From the NCBI GenBank assembly GCA_035290345.1, contig DATDUP010000006.1:1-53887 (forward strand): DNA of 53,887 bases. Direction: 5' to 3'. This DNA is from DATDUP01 sp035290345. GTDB taxonomy: Bacteria; Patescibacteriota; Patescibacteriia; Magasanikbacterales; UBA922. The notes beneath the pieces were generated by a model, which was not told the DNA's origin, made no database searches, and saw only the letters and a list, made by a program, of their open reading frames with translations. Both the position numbers and the translations under genes were made by a program. Below, in pieces: positions 38,728 to 47,232 of this stretch (positions are counted from its first letter, which is position 1; each line of letters starts with the position of its first letter).

Positions 38728-40107
38728 ATGACCAATCATGAGATCTGGCAAGCTGTTCTGGCGGAATTTGAATTAGCCCTTTCTAAGGCCAATTTTACCA
38801 CTTGGTTTAAAAGTACAGGTGTGGCTAGTTTAGAAAGCGGCCAGGCCACCATTTGCGTACCTAATGCTTTTACCAAGAGTTGGTTAGAAAAAAAATATCA
38901 CCAAGACATTGTAAAAAGCCTGGAAAGGGTGACCAACAAGCCAATAAAACGGGTAGATTACCGAGTGGAGAATATTAAAAATATCGAAGAACACGAGTGC
39001 TCTCTTTCTCCTCAACCAACCGTTTCTACTGCCGCCACCCCAATCTATTCTGAACAACAGAAAACTCTCGCCACCCGTTTTGGCCTCAGCCCCAAATATA
39101 TTTTCAGTACTTTCATTGTTGGTAAAGGCAATGAATTGGCTCATGCTGCGGCCCAAGCTGTTGTTTCTAAACCTGGGGAGGCCTACAACCCTCTTTTCAT
39201 CTATGGCGGAGTGGGTCTGGGCAAAACCCACCTGCTTCAGGCCATTGGCAATGCCATGTTAGAGACCAATCCAAATACGAAAATCGTTTACGTCAGTTCT
39301 GAAAAATTTACCAATGAATTTGTAGCTGCAATCAAAGAAGGTCGAGGGAAGGAGTTTAAGGATCGGTATCGAAACACCGATCTACTTTTAATCGATGATA
39401 TCCAGTTTATTGGCGGAAAAGAACAAACTCAAGAAGAATTCTTTCATACCTTTAACGAGCTCCACCAACAAGGAAAACAAGTAGTGATGACGTCTGATCG
39501 TCCGCCCAAGGCTATTCCGGCCTTAGAAGATCGACTAAGAAGCCGATTTGAGTGGGGAATGATAGCTGACATTTCTTCACCTGATTTGGAAACAAGAGTG
39601 GCCATCCTTCAGGCTAAGTGTCAAGAAAAAAAGTTTCCTCTGGCCATTGATGTGGTTCAAATGATCGCCACCAGCGTCCAAAGCAATATCCGCGAATTAG
39701 AGGGGGCATTAAACAAAGTAATCGCCATCCATCAATTAAAAAACACACCTCCGAGCAAGGAAAGCGTTCGTTCTATCTTGTCCACCCTGGAGAGCCAGGC
39801 TATGAAACGCTCCATCACAGCCAAAGATATTATCAATATAATCTCTGAGTTCTACGGTGTCCAAATTGATGATATCATCGGTAAAAGCCGAGAAAAAAGA
39901 TTGGCTATGCCCCGTCAAATTATTATGTATTTATTAAGAGAAGACTTAAAAATGTCCTATCCGGCCATCGGCCAAGAATTGGGTGGGCGCGATCACACCA
40001 CCGCCATGCACGCTCACACTAAAATTGGAGTAGAAATTGAAAACGATCCTAAGTTAAAACAAGAGATTGATTCCATCAAACAAAGACTGTATGTTAATAA
40101 TCTGTGA
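38728..40107 (+). CDS. dnaA: Chromosomal replication initiator DnaA
   Basis: A 459-aa AAA+ initiator that binds DnaA boxes and melts oriC. Domain I (about 1-80, IWQAVLAEFELALSKANFTT) and a short linker precede the ATPase: FIYGGVGLGKTHLLQAIGNA with Walker A (160-167), LLLIDDIQFIGGKEQTQEEF with Walker B and the arginine-containing sensor LRSRFEWG. Domain IV, from about 365, ends with the DNA-binding signature LGGRDHTTAMHAHTKI. Length is normal. It stands between rpmH-rnpA-yidD (divergent) and dnaN, the classical bacterial origin arrangement. Confidence 0.98.
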   Translation: MTNHEIWQAVLAEFELALSKANFTTWFKSTGVASLESGQATICVPNAFTKSWLEKKYHQDIVKSLERVTNKPIKRVDYRVENIKNIEEHECSLSPQPTVSTAATPIYSEQQKTLATRFGLSPKYIFSTFIVGKGNELAHAAAQAVVSKPGEAYNPLFIYGGVGLGKTHLLQAIGNAMLETNPNTKIVYVSSEKFTNEFVAAIKEGRGKEFKDRYRNTDLLLIDDIQFIGGKEQTQEEFFHTFNELHQQGKQVVMTSDRPPKAIPALEDRLRSRFEWGMIADISSPDLETRVAILQAKCQEKKFPLAIDVVQMIATSVQSNIRELEGALNKVIAIHQLKNTPPSKESVRSILSTLESQAMKRSITAKDIINIISEFYGVQIDDIIGKSREKRLAMPRQIIMYLLREDLKMSYPAIGQELGGRDHTTAMHAHTKIGVEIENDPKLKQEIDSIKQRLYVNNL

Positions 40108-40356
40108 TTATCCTTTGTTCCAGGTCTGATAAGTTGTTGATTAAGCCTCTGAAAAATGTAATATACTTGTTTATATCTAGAACCACTTATCAACACCTTT
40201 TAAAACAAAACTGTCTTTTTCCCCAGCGCCCCACTTTCATCCCCTTTTCCCTGTTAACTCTTTTTAATCTAAATCTAGCCTAATTCTCCACTTTTCCCCT
40301 CTATCCACTTCTCTATTACTATTATTAATTTAATATATTAAATATAAAGCAAGAAT
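40108..40356. other. Probable replication origin (oriC) between dnaA and dnaN
   Basis: This 249-bp gap contains no gene. It has TTATCAACA (40187-40195, one mismatch to the DnaA box), weaker matches TTCTCCACT (40284-40292) and CTATCCACT (40301-40309), and an almost pure A/T tract at 40314-40349 directly before dnaN that could be the unwinding element. The plus strand is strongly C-rich over 40200-40310 and becomes G-rich inside dnaN, the expected skew flip at an origin. Confidence 0.75.
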
Positions 40357-41484
40357 ATGAGATTTATATGCACAAAGGAAAACTTGTCATATACCTTGGA
40401 CTTGGTGAGTGGAGTAGCAAGCAAACAAGCCAACCTCCCCATCTTGTTAAATATATATATTAAAGCCGAAGAATCCGGAGTAAGATTATCAGCCACAAAT
40501 TTGGAGGTGGCGATTCGGGCTAATCTTCGGGCCAAGGTGGAACGAACCGGGACATTTACCATTCCTGCCAAAACCTTAACCGATTTTGTTCATTTGTTGC
40601 CAGAAGAACAGGTGGAGTTGGAGTTAGAGGGTAATGAATTAAAAATAAATTGTGGGACATCGTCTACCAAAATAAAGGGGATGCCGGCGGATGAATATCC
40701 GGTTGTGCCAGAAGTAGAAGAAAATCATGCTTATGCAATTAAAGTTGATGATTTGAAAAAAGGTTTGAGTCAGGTGGTTATGGCGGTGGCCAAAAATGAG
40801 ATTAGGCCAGAATTGGCCGGGGTCTATCTTGGTTTCTTTACTGACCGCTTCCCCGGACTCATCCTTGCTGCCACTGATTCCTATCGTTTGGCCGAAAAGA
40901 AGTTGGAAGTGGCGCAGGGAAAAGATGAGGTGCGTTGTATTCTTCCGGCTCGGGCCGTTTACGAGATGATTCGTCTTTTGGGATTGGGGAATGGTAAACA
41001 AGGTGAATCCCAGGCCAGATTGTGGGTGAGCGATAATCAGCTAGCGCTTCGCTATGATGATTTTGAAATGACCTCCCGGCTCATTGATGGTAAGTATCCG
41101 GAATATTCTCAGATTATTCCTGATAAATTTAAGACCACCGCTATTCTTTCGTTGGAGGAGGTGGTTAAGAAAATAAAAGCCGCGAGTCTGTTTACCACGA
41201 CCGGTGTAAACGCTGTTTCTTTTGATATTAATGCTGGTCAGGGTACGTTGAATATCTCTTCTACAAATACTCAAACCGGGGAGCATGCTTCGGAGATTGA
41301 TGCTGATATTACGGGTGAAGAAAATTCCATTTTATTAAACCATCGCTATGTGTTGGATGGATTGCAAAATATGGATGATGATCGGGTTGGCTTTATGGTA
41401 AACAGCGGTGATTCACCCTGTTTGTTTAAGTCTCAAAAAGACGGGGACAGCTTTTTGTACATTGTCATGCCCATTAGGCAATAG
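40357..41484 (+). CDS. dnaN: DNA polymerase III beta subunit (sliding clamp)
   Basis: A 375-aa clamp with three repeated domains. Typical stretches are MRFICTKENLSYTLDLVSGV at the start, RTGTFTIPAKTLTDFVHLLP near 68-87, PELAGVYLGFF and AATDSYRLAEKKL near 150-180, and the end SPCLFKSQKDGDSFLYIVMPIRQ, which matches the universal MPMR-type C-terminus. It is directly downstream of the presumed oriC with no Shine-Dalgarno site. A strong terminator follows. Confidence 0.98.
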   Translation: MRFICTKENLSYTLDLVSGVASKQANLPILLNIYIKAEESGVRLSATNLEVAIRANLRAKVERTGTFTIPAKTLTDFVHLLPEEQVELELEGNELKINCGTSSTKIKGMPADEYPVVPEVEENHAYAIKVDDLKKGLSQVVMAVAKNEIRPELAGVYLGFFTDRFPGLILAATDSYRLAEKKLEVAQGKDEVRCILPARAVYEMIRLLGLGNGKQGESQARLWVSDNQLALRYDDFEMTSRLIDGKYPEYSQIIPDKFKTTAILSLEEVVKKIKAASLFTTTGVNAVSFDINAGQGTLNISSTNTQTGEHASEIDADITGEENSILLNHRYVLDGLQNMDDDRVGFMVNSGDSPCLFKSQKDGDSFLYIVMPIRQ

Positions 41485-41500
41485 GCCATAAGATAAAATA

Positions 41501-41537
41501 AACAAAAGCCACCTGTTTAAAGGGTGGTTTTTTTGTT
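41501..41537 (+). terminator. dnaN terminator
   Basis: AACAAAAGCCACC pairs with GGGTGGTTTTTTTGTT around a short loop, giving a stem of about 12 bp ending in a T-run. Confidence 0.88.
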
Positions 41538-41580
41538 TTAAAAAAGGGGGTAAGGCGGGAGGAAGGAGGTCTTGGGGGGA

Positions 41581-42123
41581 TTAGGGCGGGTCCTCAAATG
41601 GTAGGATGGTCATCTGGTAGCGTTGGGCAAATTCCAGTTCGCGGTTCACCCCGGCCGAACCAGCCAAGTCTTCTGTGAAGTACACAAAAGCTTTTTGGCG
41701 TAGGCGCATGAGAGTCAGGATGAAGAACCAGAAGTAGAGATAGCCCGTGCCATTCCAGAGCCAGGAAAGGAATTGTCCCCCCTGGTTGGGGTTGAGGACA
41801 GGGGTGCCGGTGGTCTCGACATACTTCTGTCTTTGTCTCGCCAGATTAAGGTTGCTGGCTTTGTCCCAACCCTTGTCTTTGTTGGGGGCGATTCTTGTGG
41901 ACAGGTATGCCCTCTTAGTCAGGGCGAGAAAGATCTGTTTCCAGACCCAGGGTGTACTGAGCACCAAACCCAGAATGAACCGTCCATGCCACAACGGGCG
42001 GTAGGAGCCATTGGCTCCGATGATGGAAAATGCCTGCTCCTTTTTGGCGATAGCCAGAATGATGAAACCCAGAACAAATTGAGTGCAGCCGACCAAAAGG
42101 ATGAGGATAGTGAGATAGACCAT
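41581..42123 (-). CDS. Unknown GC-rich membrane protein
   Basis: A 180-aa protein with a hydrophobic N-terminus (YLTILILLVGCTQFVLGFII), a second segment near 45-65 and a third near 125-140 (WLWNGTGYLYFWFFILTLMR). The C-terminal 40 residues (KAFVYFTEDLAGSAGVNREL, then EFAQRYQMTILPF) have the look of a Rossmann-like ligand-binding edge (S-x-G ... E ... A), as in SLOG or nucleoside deoxyribosyltransferase folds, but this is weak. Coding is supported by a GGAGG ribosome binding site 5 nt before the ATG and a promoter at 42166-42193. Its GC content is above that of neighbours. Confidence 0.65.
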   Translation of the reverse strand: MVYLTILILLVGCTQFVLGFIILAIAKKEQAFSIIGANGSYRPLWHGRFILGLVLSTPWVWKQIFLALTKRAYLSTRIAPNKDKGWDKASNLNLARQRQKYVETTGTPVLNPNQGGQFLSWLWNGTGYLYFWFFILTLMRLRQKAFVYFTEDLAGSAGVNRELEFAQRYQMTILPFEDPP

Positions 42124-42165
42124 TTCTTCCTCCGCGCAATTGAAAGAACTGAAAGAACCGTGAGA

Positions 42166-42193
42166 ATTGTATCACACCAGTATTTTCTGTAAA
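42166..42193 (-). promoter_or_regulatory. Promoter of the gene at 41581-42123
   Basis: On the minus strand TTTACA (42188-42193), 16-bp spacer, TACAAT (42166-42171), 43 bp before the ATG. GAAAGAACT and GAAAGAACC form a direct repeat in the leader. Confidence 0.6.
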
Positions 42194-42214
42194 TGTTTTT
42201 AGTGTTATTGCCCC

Positions 42215-45190
42215 CTATTCCACTCGTAATTTGGTTTGAGAAGCGGCCGAGATTTGATCGGTGATGGAAATGGCTTCAGCTTCTAGTTTCCAGTCACCAG
42301 GCGGAAGCGAATTAATTTTTACCGGAATTTTGAAGTCAATTAAATTGGCGAAGTCGGTGATGGAAATGTAAAGATTTTTTTCGTTGTTCTGGTAGAGATA
42401 GATTTTTATTTCTTTTATTTCTGATAAACGGAAAGGGTTGAGAAAAAGAGTGGTGGGAAAAGAGGACGTGGTTTGTTCGTCTTTGCTCCAACTGACACCG
42501 GGTAATTCTGTCTCGGCCTGTAATTTAAAGAGAACCTCTTTTTCTATTAGATTACCAACATCATCTTCGGCAATGACCCGAAGGATGTGAGTTCCATTTT
42601 CTAGCCATTTGATGTATTTGTTTAGGTTGAAAGGATGTTCTTTGATTATTCCAGCGGGGAGATTGTCAATTTCATAACTGACTTTGTTTATTCCCCGCGG
42701 TGCACTCACCCGGATGTCGGTGTCTATTTGTCTGGTGGTGAAGATCTCGTTTTCTTTAGGGAAAACAATTTCTAAAGTAGGAATGAGTTCCAAAGAATGC
42801 GAGTCGTCAAAGTCTGAAGGGGGGTCAGAAAAGATAATACTCCAGTTTGGATCTTTGGCTTTTTGGCGATTGGCCCAATCTTGGATGGCGGCTTCCCAAA
42901 TTAGGTATTGAGGATCATCTTCCGGGTGTTCGGGGATTGGTCCGAGAGGATCGTCTTTTTTTACATAATGCAAAATGCAGTGAGCAGGCACATAGGTTCT
43001 GGTTTCAATATATTTTTCCGGAGTAGAGCTGGTGGCAATTTTTCCTGTAACCTTGTCTACCAACAAGGTGACAGAACCGCCCGTAGAACCGCGCAAAACA
43101 GGCTTTTCCGCGGTATTAGGTGGTGGTAATGGAAAGTTCTCAATTGGACTGTTGGCAAGGGCCAAACGCATGTATTCATTCCAGATCTCTCCAGCTACCC
43201 GACTGCCGCCATATCCTTGTTTCATAGGAGTGTTATTGGTGTTGCCTGCCCAAACTCCAGTAACCAGGGAGGGGGTGTAGCCCATGGTCCAGGCATCAAC
43301 ATAGTTGTTTGTGGTACCGGTTTTGGCCGCCACCGGACGGCCGGGGAGGGTTAAGGAGCTGTTGGTTCCAAAAACATAGGCCCGGGCCGCGTCATCGCTT
43401 AATACATTAGAGACGAGGCTGGTTATTTCCGGTTTAAGAACTGGTTCTCCTTTTTCTGTTTTCCATTCATATATTTTTTCTCCCTCGGCGTCTTCAACGC
43501 GGAGAATACTCACCGGCTTGTGTTTGGTGCCATTGTTGGCTAGGGTGGCATAGGCGCTGGTGTGTTCCAAAAGATTGACCTCACCACCACCCAAGACCAA
43601 AGACAGTCCAGCCGATTCAGCCTTGAGAGTGGTGTAGCCGAGACGTTCAGCAAATTTTACTGCCTGCCCAGTACCCACCAAGTACATGGTTTTCACTGCC
43701 GGAATATTGAGTGAGCCTTGTAAGGCTTGGCGCATCGTAACTGGCCCGCGCTCAGTCAAATCATAATTAAGAGGACGGTAGGGCTTGCCTGAAACAGCGA
43801 AATCAGTAATGACATCAAACAGGATTGTTTCCGGAGTGTAGCCAAGTTCAAAAGCAGCGGTATAGATAATTGGCTTGAAGGAAGAACCGGGTTGACGTTT
43901 ACCTAAAGTGGCGACATTAAACTGGCCATTTATTTCATCATTAAAAAAATCACGTGACCCGACCATGGCCAGAATTTCTCCAGTTTTGGGGTTGAGAGAA
44001 ACTAGGGCCGTATTGTTGGCCTGAGCTTCTAAAAGTTTTTCTTCGTTGTTTTTGATGGCCGTTTCAGCGGCTTGTTGTTTGTCCCAGTCGAGGCTGGTAA
44101 TGACTTTTAGCCCACCAGTATCAACGGCCTGTTCTCCGTATAGGTCGATTAATTGTTTTTTTACATAAAGGACAAAGTGCGGGGCTTGGATATTGGTTAA
44201 ATTGTTTTTTATGTTTATTGATTCGGCCTGAGCATTGTCCGCCTCTTCGCGGGACAAGTATCCTTCTTCAAACATTCTTTCCAAAACAAAGTCGCGACGA
44301 TTTTTTAGAGCGACCAGATCATGGAGATATATGGATGGACCTTTGGGTAATCCGGCTAAGATGGCTGATTCGGACAGGGTTAAGTCTGAAACATGTTTTC
44401 CAAAGTAGGCCTGGGACGCCGCTTCTACTCCGTAGTTGACAGAACCGTAAGGAATTTCGTTGAAGTATATTTTTAATATTTGTTCCTTAGTATATTTTTG
44501 TTCCAGACGCAAAGACAGCACAATCTCTTTTATTTTTCGGCTTATTTTTCTTTCATTAGTAAGGATGGCGTTACGAACTAGTTGTTGGGTAATGGTTGAA
44601 GTACCGCCAATACGTTTGCTGGTGAAAATGCCGACAACCATGGCTCGGACAATGCTTAATGGCCGCACCCCTTTGTGTTCATAGAATTTGGTGTCTTCCG
44701 TGGCAATGACTCCATTAATTAAATCCTTTGGTACTTCCTCTAATTCCACCAGAGTTCTTTTTTCTTGGGCATATACTTCATAAAGGATGTGCTGGCCGGT
44801 CCGGTCATATATTTTAGTACTTTGGGCCACCTGGCGGTCAGTAAGACGGTCAGGGTCAGGCAGGTCCCGGCTTACCCAAGCTACGACAATTGAGCCAAAA
44901 AGGAAGGTAAAAACCAAAGCGACCAGACCAGAAAGCAGGATTTGTCGTTTTAGCTGTTTTTTTGTCCTTTCTTTTAATTTTGGCTTTTTTTCCCAAAAAA
45001 AGGCTAGAACCAGGACAAAGTATTTGAGGACGAAAAGGATGATTTTTATCGGTAAAATTACCCAAGAATACCAGTTTTGCTGTTTTGCCTTGCCCCACTT
45101 TTCTTTAATGATTTGACCGTGTTTAGATCCCCGATGTTTATTGTCAGGGTTAGCATAACCATAAGAACGGCTCTTGTCTTTGTTGGTCAT
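42215..45190 (-). CDS. Class A penicillin-binding protein (PBP1A-type)
   Basis: A 991-aa bifunctional peptidoglycan synthase. A cytosolic basic N-terminus and hydrophobic segments (about 44-66 and 85-106) precede the GT51 glycosyltransferase: ATEDTKFYEHKGV with Glu165, GGTSTITQQLVRN (195-207) and RKIKEIVLSLRLEQKY. The transpeptidase follows, with QPGSSFKPI (SxxK), SLNIPAV (SxN-type) and AAKTGTTNNYVDAW (KTG). After about 740 there is a C-terminal extension with a beta-sandwich (LEIVFPKENEIFTTRQIDTD) that resembles the Ig-like PBP C-terminal domain. It makes and cross-links the wall at the outer face of the membrane. Confidence 0.95.
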   Translation of the reverse strand: MTNKDKSRSYGYANPDNKHRGSKHGQIIKEKWGKAKQQNWYSWVILPIKIILFVLKYFVLVLAFFWEKKPKLKERTKKQLKRQILLSGLVALVFTFLFGSIVVAWVSRDLPDPDRLTDRQVAQSTKIYDRTGQHILYEVYAQEKRTLVELEEVPKDLINGVIATEDTKFYEHKGVRPLSIVRAMVVGIFTSKRIGGTSTITQQLVRNAILTNERKISRKIKEIVLSLRLEQKYTKEQILKIYFNEIPYGSVNYGVEAASQAYFGKHVSDLTLSESAILAGLPKGPSIYLHDLVALKNRRDFVLERMFEEGYLSREEADNAQAESINIKNNLTNIQAPHFVLYVKKQLIDLYGEQAVDTGGLKVITSLDWDKQQAAETAIKNNEEKLLEAQANNTALVSLNPKTGEILAMVGSRDFFNDEINGQFNVATLGKRQPGSSFKPIIYTAAFELGYTPETILFDVITDFAVSGKPYRPLNYDLTERGPVTMRQALQGSLNIPAVKTMYLVGTGQAVKFAERLGYTTLKAESAGLSLVLGGGEVNLLEHTSAYATLANNGTKHKPVSILRVEDAEGEKIYEWKTEKGEPVLKPEITSLVSNVLSDDAARAYVFGTNSSLTLPGRPVAAKTGTTNNYVDAWTMGYTPSLVTGVWAGNTNNTPMKQGYGGSRVAGEIWNEYMRLALANSPIENFPLPPPNTAEKPVLRGSTGGSVTLLVDKVTGKIATSSTPEKYIETRTYVPAHCILHYVKKDDPLGPIPEHPEDDPQYLIWEAAIQDWANRQKAKDPNWSIIFSDPPSDFDDSHSLELIPTLEIVFPKENEIFTTRQIDTDIRVSAPRGINKVSYEIDNLPAGIIKEHPFNLNKYIKWLENGTHILRVIAEDDVGNLIEKEVLFKLQAETELPGVSWSKDEQTTSSFPTTLFLNPFRLSEIKEIKIYLYQNNEKNLYISITDFANLIDFKIPVKINSLPPGDWKLEAEAISITDQISAASQTKLRVE

Positions 45191-45237
45191 ATTGCGCTAG
45201 ATTTAGCCAAAAAATACTAGAAATGTAAGTTTAATAT

Positions 45238-45246
45238 ATTATATCA
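45238..45246 (-). promoter_or_regulatory. Extended -10 promoter of the PBP gene
   Basis: On the minus strand TGATATAAT, 47 bp before the ATG. It overlaps the divergent promoter at 45250-45278. Confidence 0.5.
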
Positions 45247-45249
45247 TAC

Positions 45250-45278
45250 TTGACAAGAAGGAGATAATGTGATACACT
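45250..45278 (+). promoter_or_regulatory. Promoter of the 3D-domain protein
   Basis: TTGACA (45250-45255), 17-bp spacer, TACACT (45273-45278). It predicts a leader of about 95 nt that contains the hairpin at 45299-45329. Confidence 0.75.
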
Positions 45279-45298
45279 CCGTTCGTTCTATAAGATTT

Positions 45299-45333
45299 AA
45301 GTATACCCAGGTAAACCTAGGGTATACTTTTTT
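45299..45333 (+). promoter_or_regulatory. Attenuator-like hairpin in the leader of the 3D-domain gene
   Basis: AAGTATACCC pairs perfectly with GGGTATACTT (10 bp) and AGGT with ACCT inside it, one bulged A, loop AA; six T follow. By form this is an intrinsic terminator, yet it lies between promoter and gene. It may be an attenuator, or a DNA palindrome bound by a regulator. Confidence 0.65.
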
Positions 45334-45379
45334 ATTAGTCTTAATCGAGCCTGGGCAACCGGACCAAGAACAAGACAGT

Positions 45380-45913
45380 ATGAAAATATTCGGTCGGAAA
45401 ATCAAGAAAAGAGAATTGTTGGAAAATGCCATGGGTTTGGCTATAATTTTGGCTTTTGTCGTGGATATGATGGTGCCAAGAGTAGTGTCTGCTCAAGCGG
45501 TTGAACCTCAGGCCTACCTTTTTGCCCCCTTGATTGATAATGCCCAGATTACAGAAGCGGTTCAGCCAATGTTCCCTCGTTCTGGCGAAAAGAAGCCGGT
45601 AAGGACTATTTGGGTGATTGCCACTGCTTATTCTTCTGACCCGGCTCAAACTGATGATACGCCTTGTATTCCGGCCAGTGGCTATGATTTGTGTGCTGCT
45701 TACGAGGCCAACGGGGTGGCTGATACCATCGCTGCCAACTTTTTACCTTTACACACACAAGTAAGTTTGCCCGACCTTTATACTAATCAAACTTTTGTGG
45801 TGCGTGACCGTATGAACAAAAAGTATGGTTACGGGCGTATTGATATCTGGATGCCGACTTATAAAGAAGCCAAAGACTTTGGTGTTCAGAGGATTCAGAT
45901 GAATATCTACTAA
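45380..45913 (+). CDS. Secreted 3D-domain protein (putative lytic transglycosylase-like)
   Basis: A 177-aa exported protein. The signal segment is LLENAMGLAIILAFVVDMMV followed by an SAQA cleavage site (about 38-41). From about 90 it matches the 3D (three-Asp) domain: VIATAYSSDPAQTDDTPCIP, then LPLHTQVSLPDLYTNQTFVV and RDRMNKKYGYGRIDIWMPTY, with the Asp residues of the double-psi barrel (TAY..D, RD, RID). Two Cys in CIPASGYDLC may form a disulfide. The family acts on peptidoglycan, fitting the divergent PBP gene. I start at 45380: the upstream ATG at 45269 lies inside the promoter. Confidence 0.85.
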   Translation: MKIFGRKIKKRELLENAMGLAIILAFVVDMMVPRVVSAQAVEPQAYLFAPLIDNAQITEAVQPMFPRSGEKKPVRTIWVIATAYSSDPAQTDDTPCIPASGYDLCAAYEANGVADTIAANFLPLHTQVSLPDLYTNQTFVVRDRMNKKYGYGRIDIWMPTYKEAKDFGVQRIQMNIY

Positions 45914-45927
45914 TCAAACAAAAGACA

Positions 45928-45953
45928 ACACCCGGTACGTACCGGGTGTTTTG
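45928..45953. terminator. Bidirectional palindromic terminator
   Basis: ACACCCGGTAC and GTACCGGGTGT form a perfect 22-bp palindrome flanked by GACAA and TTGTC, with TTTT on the plus side and AAAA before it, so it can serve both the 3D-domain gene and the converging gene at 45972. Confidence 0.85.
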
Positions 45954-45971
45954 TTGTCAATTGGTCTGTTC

Positions 45972-46532
45972 TTATTTTTCTGATTGGAAGGTGGCGACAA
46001 TAGCATCGATCATTTGTTTATACTCTTGGTCGGTTTTGGTGTCACCCATAGCCAGGGCCTGGATTTCATAATAGCCACCGGTTGCCGGGAGGCGAGCAAT
46101 TAGCTGGAATGTGTGTTGCGGATTTTTTAGTGAGTACCAACCGACAAAATTGTTATTGGAATAAACCTGGACGTTTTCTTGTCCTTTGACATCGTTCAAG
46201 ATGATATCTGAAAAATTTTCCCCCGCCACTTGGACAGTATCAGCCACAGTTTGGGGAACAAAGCCAATAACTATGGAGGCGCCGTCGTCAAAAGAAATTT
46301 GTCCGGAATATATTTTAGTACATTCACTTGTTTTTACTTGACCATCATAGTTGAGATTGGTTAACAAAGACCAATCAGTCGGGCAGGTATAGGAAAAATT
46401 ACTGTCGGTGTCCACATACTTTTGTCCCGGAGTAGTTTCCGGAGAGATGATGGATTGGTTTTGGGGTAAATAACGGAAGATGAGAACGATGGCGACTACC
46501 ACTACGAGGCTGAGAATTATTTTTTTTAACAT
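45972..46532 (-). CDS. Membrane-anchored exported protein, PsbP-like, unknown
   Basis: A 186-aa protein with one N-terminal helix (ILSLVVVVAIVLIFRYL) and an exported part of about 160 residues. The latter begins GQKYVDTDSNFSYTCPTDWS and goes on as alternating strands to a final helix (DQEYKQMIDAIVATFQ), an arrangement like PsbP/PrsW-associated lipoprotein-type domains where a YxSxxxxFSFxYP..W motif is common. Two Cys (C50 and C71 approximately) could form a disulfide. Function unknown. Confidence 0.75.
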   Translation of the reverse strand: MLKKIILSLVVVVAIVLIFRYLPQNQSIISPETTPGQKYVDTDSNFSYTCPTDWSLLTNLNYDGQVKTSECTKIYSGQISFDDGASIVIGFVPQTVADTVQVAGENFSDIILNDVKGQENVQVYSNNNFVGWYSLKNPQHTFQLIARLPATGGYYEIQALAMGDTKTDQEYKQMIDAIVATFQSEK

Positions 46533-46558
46533 ATACTAACAGGTTAAAATTTATTGTT

Positions 46559-46960
46559 CTATTTTCTGTTTTTTATGATTAGTACGTCTTTTGGAATATC
46601 AAACAGTTCCGGAAAATCATTTATTTTGGCGTTGAAGGCGTAACCTTTTTGCAACAAGTCGGCGAATAATTCGTTTAGTACCAAAATATTAGTCCCTTGT
46701 TTGGTTTCTGGCATAGCAATGGCAAAATGATCATGCTCTGAAAATAATGCCTTGACCTGATTAAAAGTATAATCCATCAATTGGGAATAGGCCAGAATTT
46801 GACCAGCAGCCTGATGCTCATTGGGATTGTTGGACCTGGTCCCAATACGGAACGCAAATTTTTCCTTTACCTCAAAATGATCGCGGATAAAAGTCAAAAC
46901 ATCCTCGAAACGCCAAGGTTCCGTCCTCCCTTCAAAAAAGTTAGGGATTTTAGGTGCCAT
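46559..46960 (-). CDS. HopJ-like protein
   Basis: A 133-aa soluble protein. The order FEDVLTFIRDHFEVKEKFAF, then NEHQAAGQILAYSQLMDYTF, QVKALFSEHD and GTNILVLNELFADL parallels the HopJ family (F..vi..I...Y.y.p.aF ... N.GS.kifafakl..l ... F...Y ... GtdH.NIR.Fm). HopJ was first seen as a type III effector in Pseudomonas but is widespread in free-living bacteria with unknown function. The match is from memory of the pattern and the usual GxDHxN residues are not all kept. No signal peptide. Confidence 0.5.
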   Translation of the reverse strand: MAPKIPNFFEGRTEPWRFEDVLTFIRDHFEVKEKFAFRIGTRSNNPNEHQAAGQILAYSQLMDYTFNQVKALFSEHDHFAIAMPETKQGTNILVLNELFADLLQKGYAFNAKINDFPELFDIPKDVLIIKNRK

Positions 46961-46991
46961 AATGGTTAATTAAGATGAATGAACCGATAAA

Positions 46992-47189
46992 TTATTTTTT
47001 GTTTTGACACTCACTAAGATATTTATTATACATTTCTTTATTCAGTTTGGGGACGGCTGTGTCATCATATGCCTTCCAGTATGCCGCCTCCACACATGGT
47101 CTTTCACTGTTTATTTTCAGAATATAAAGAGTAAGTAGGATTACTGGTATTAAGATGATTAATAGCGAAATGATTAGTATTTTTCTCAC
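46992..47189 (-). CDS. Small single-helix membrane protein
   Basis: A 65-aa protein: a hydrophobic helix (ILIISLLIILIPVILLTLYI) followed by a charged exposed part of about 40 residues with two Cys (ERPCVEAAYWKAYDD and YLSECQNKK). It could be a single-pass protein with an external disulfide. No family is recognised. It lies alone between a HopJ-like gene and a GNAT gene; the intergenic DNA on both sides is short. Confidence 0.6.
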   Translation of the reverse strand: MRKILIISLLIILIPVILLTLYILKINSERPCVEAAYWKAYDDTAVPKLNKEMYNKYLSECQNKK

Positions 47190-47232
47190 AACTTTGGAAT
47201 AATTGATTCAATTATGAATTGGTTGTTCGGTA

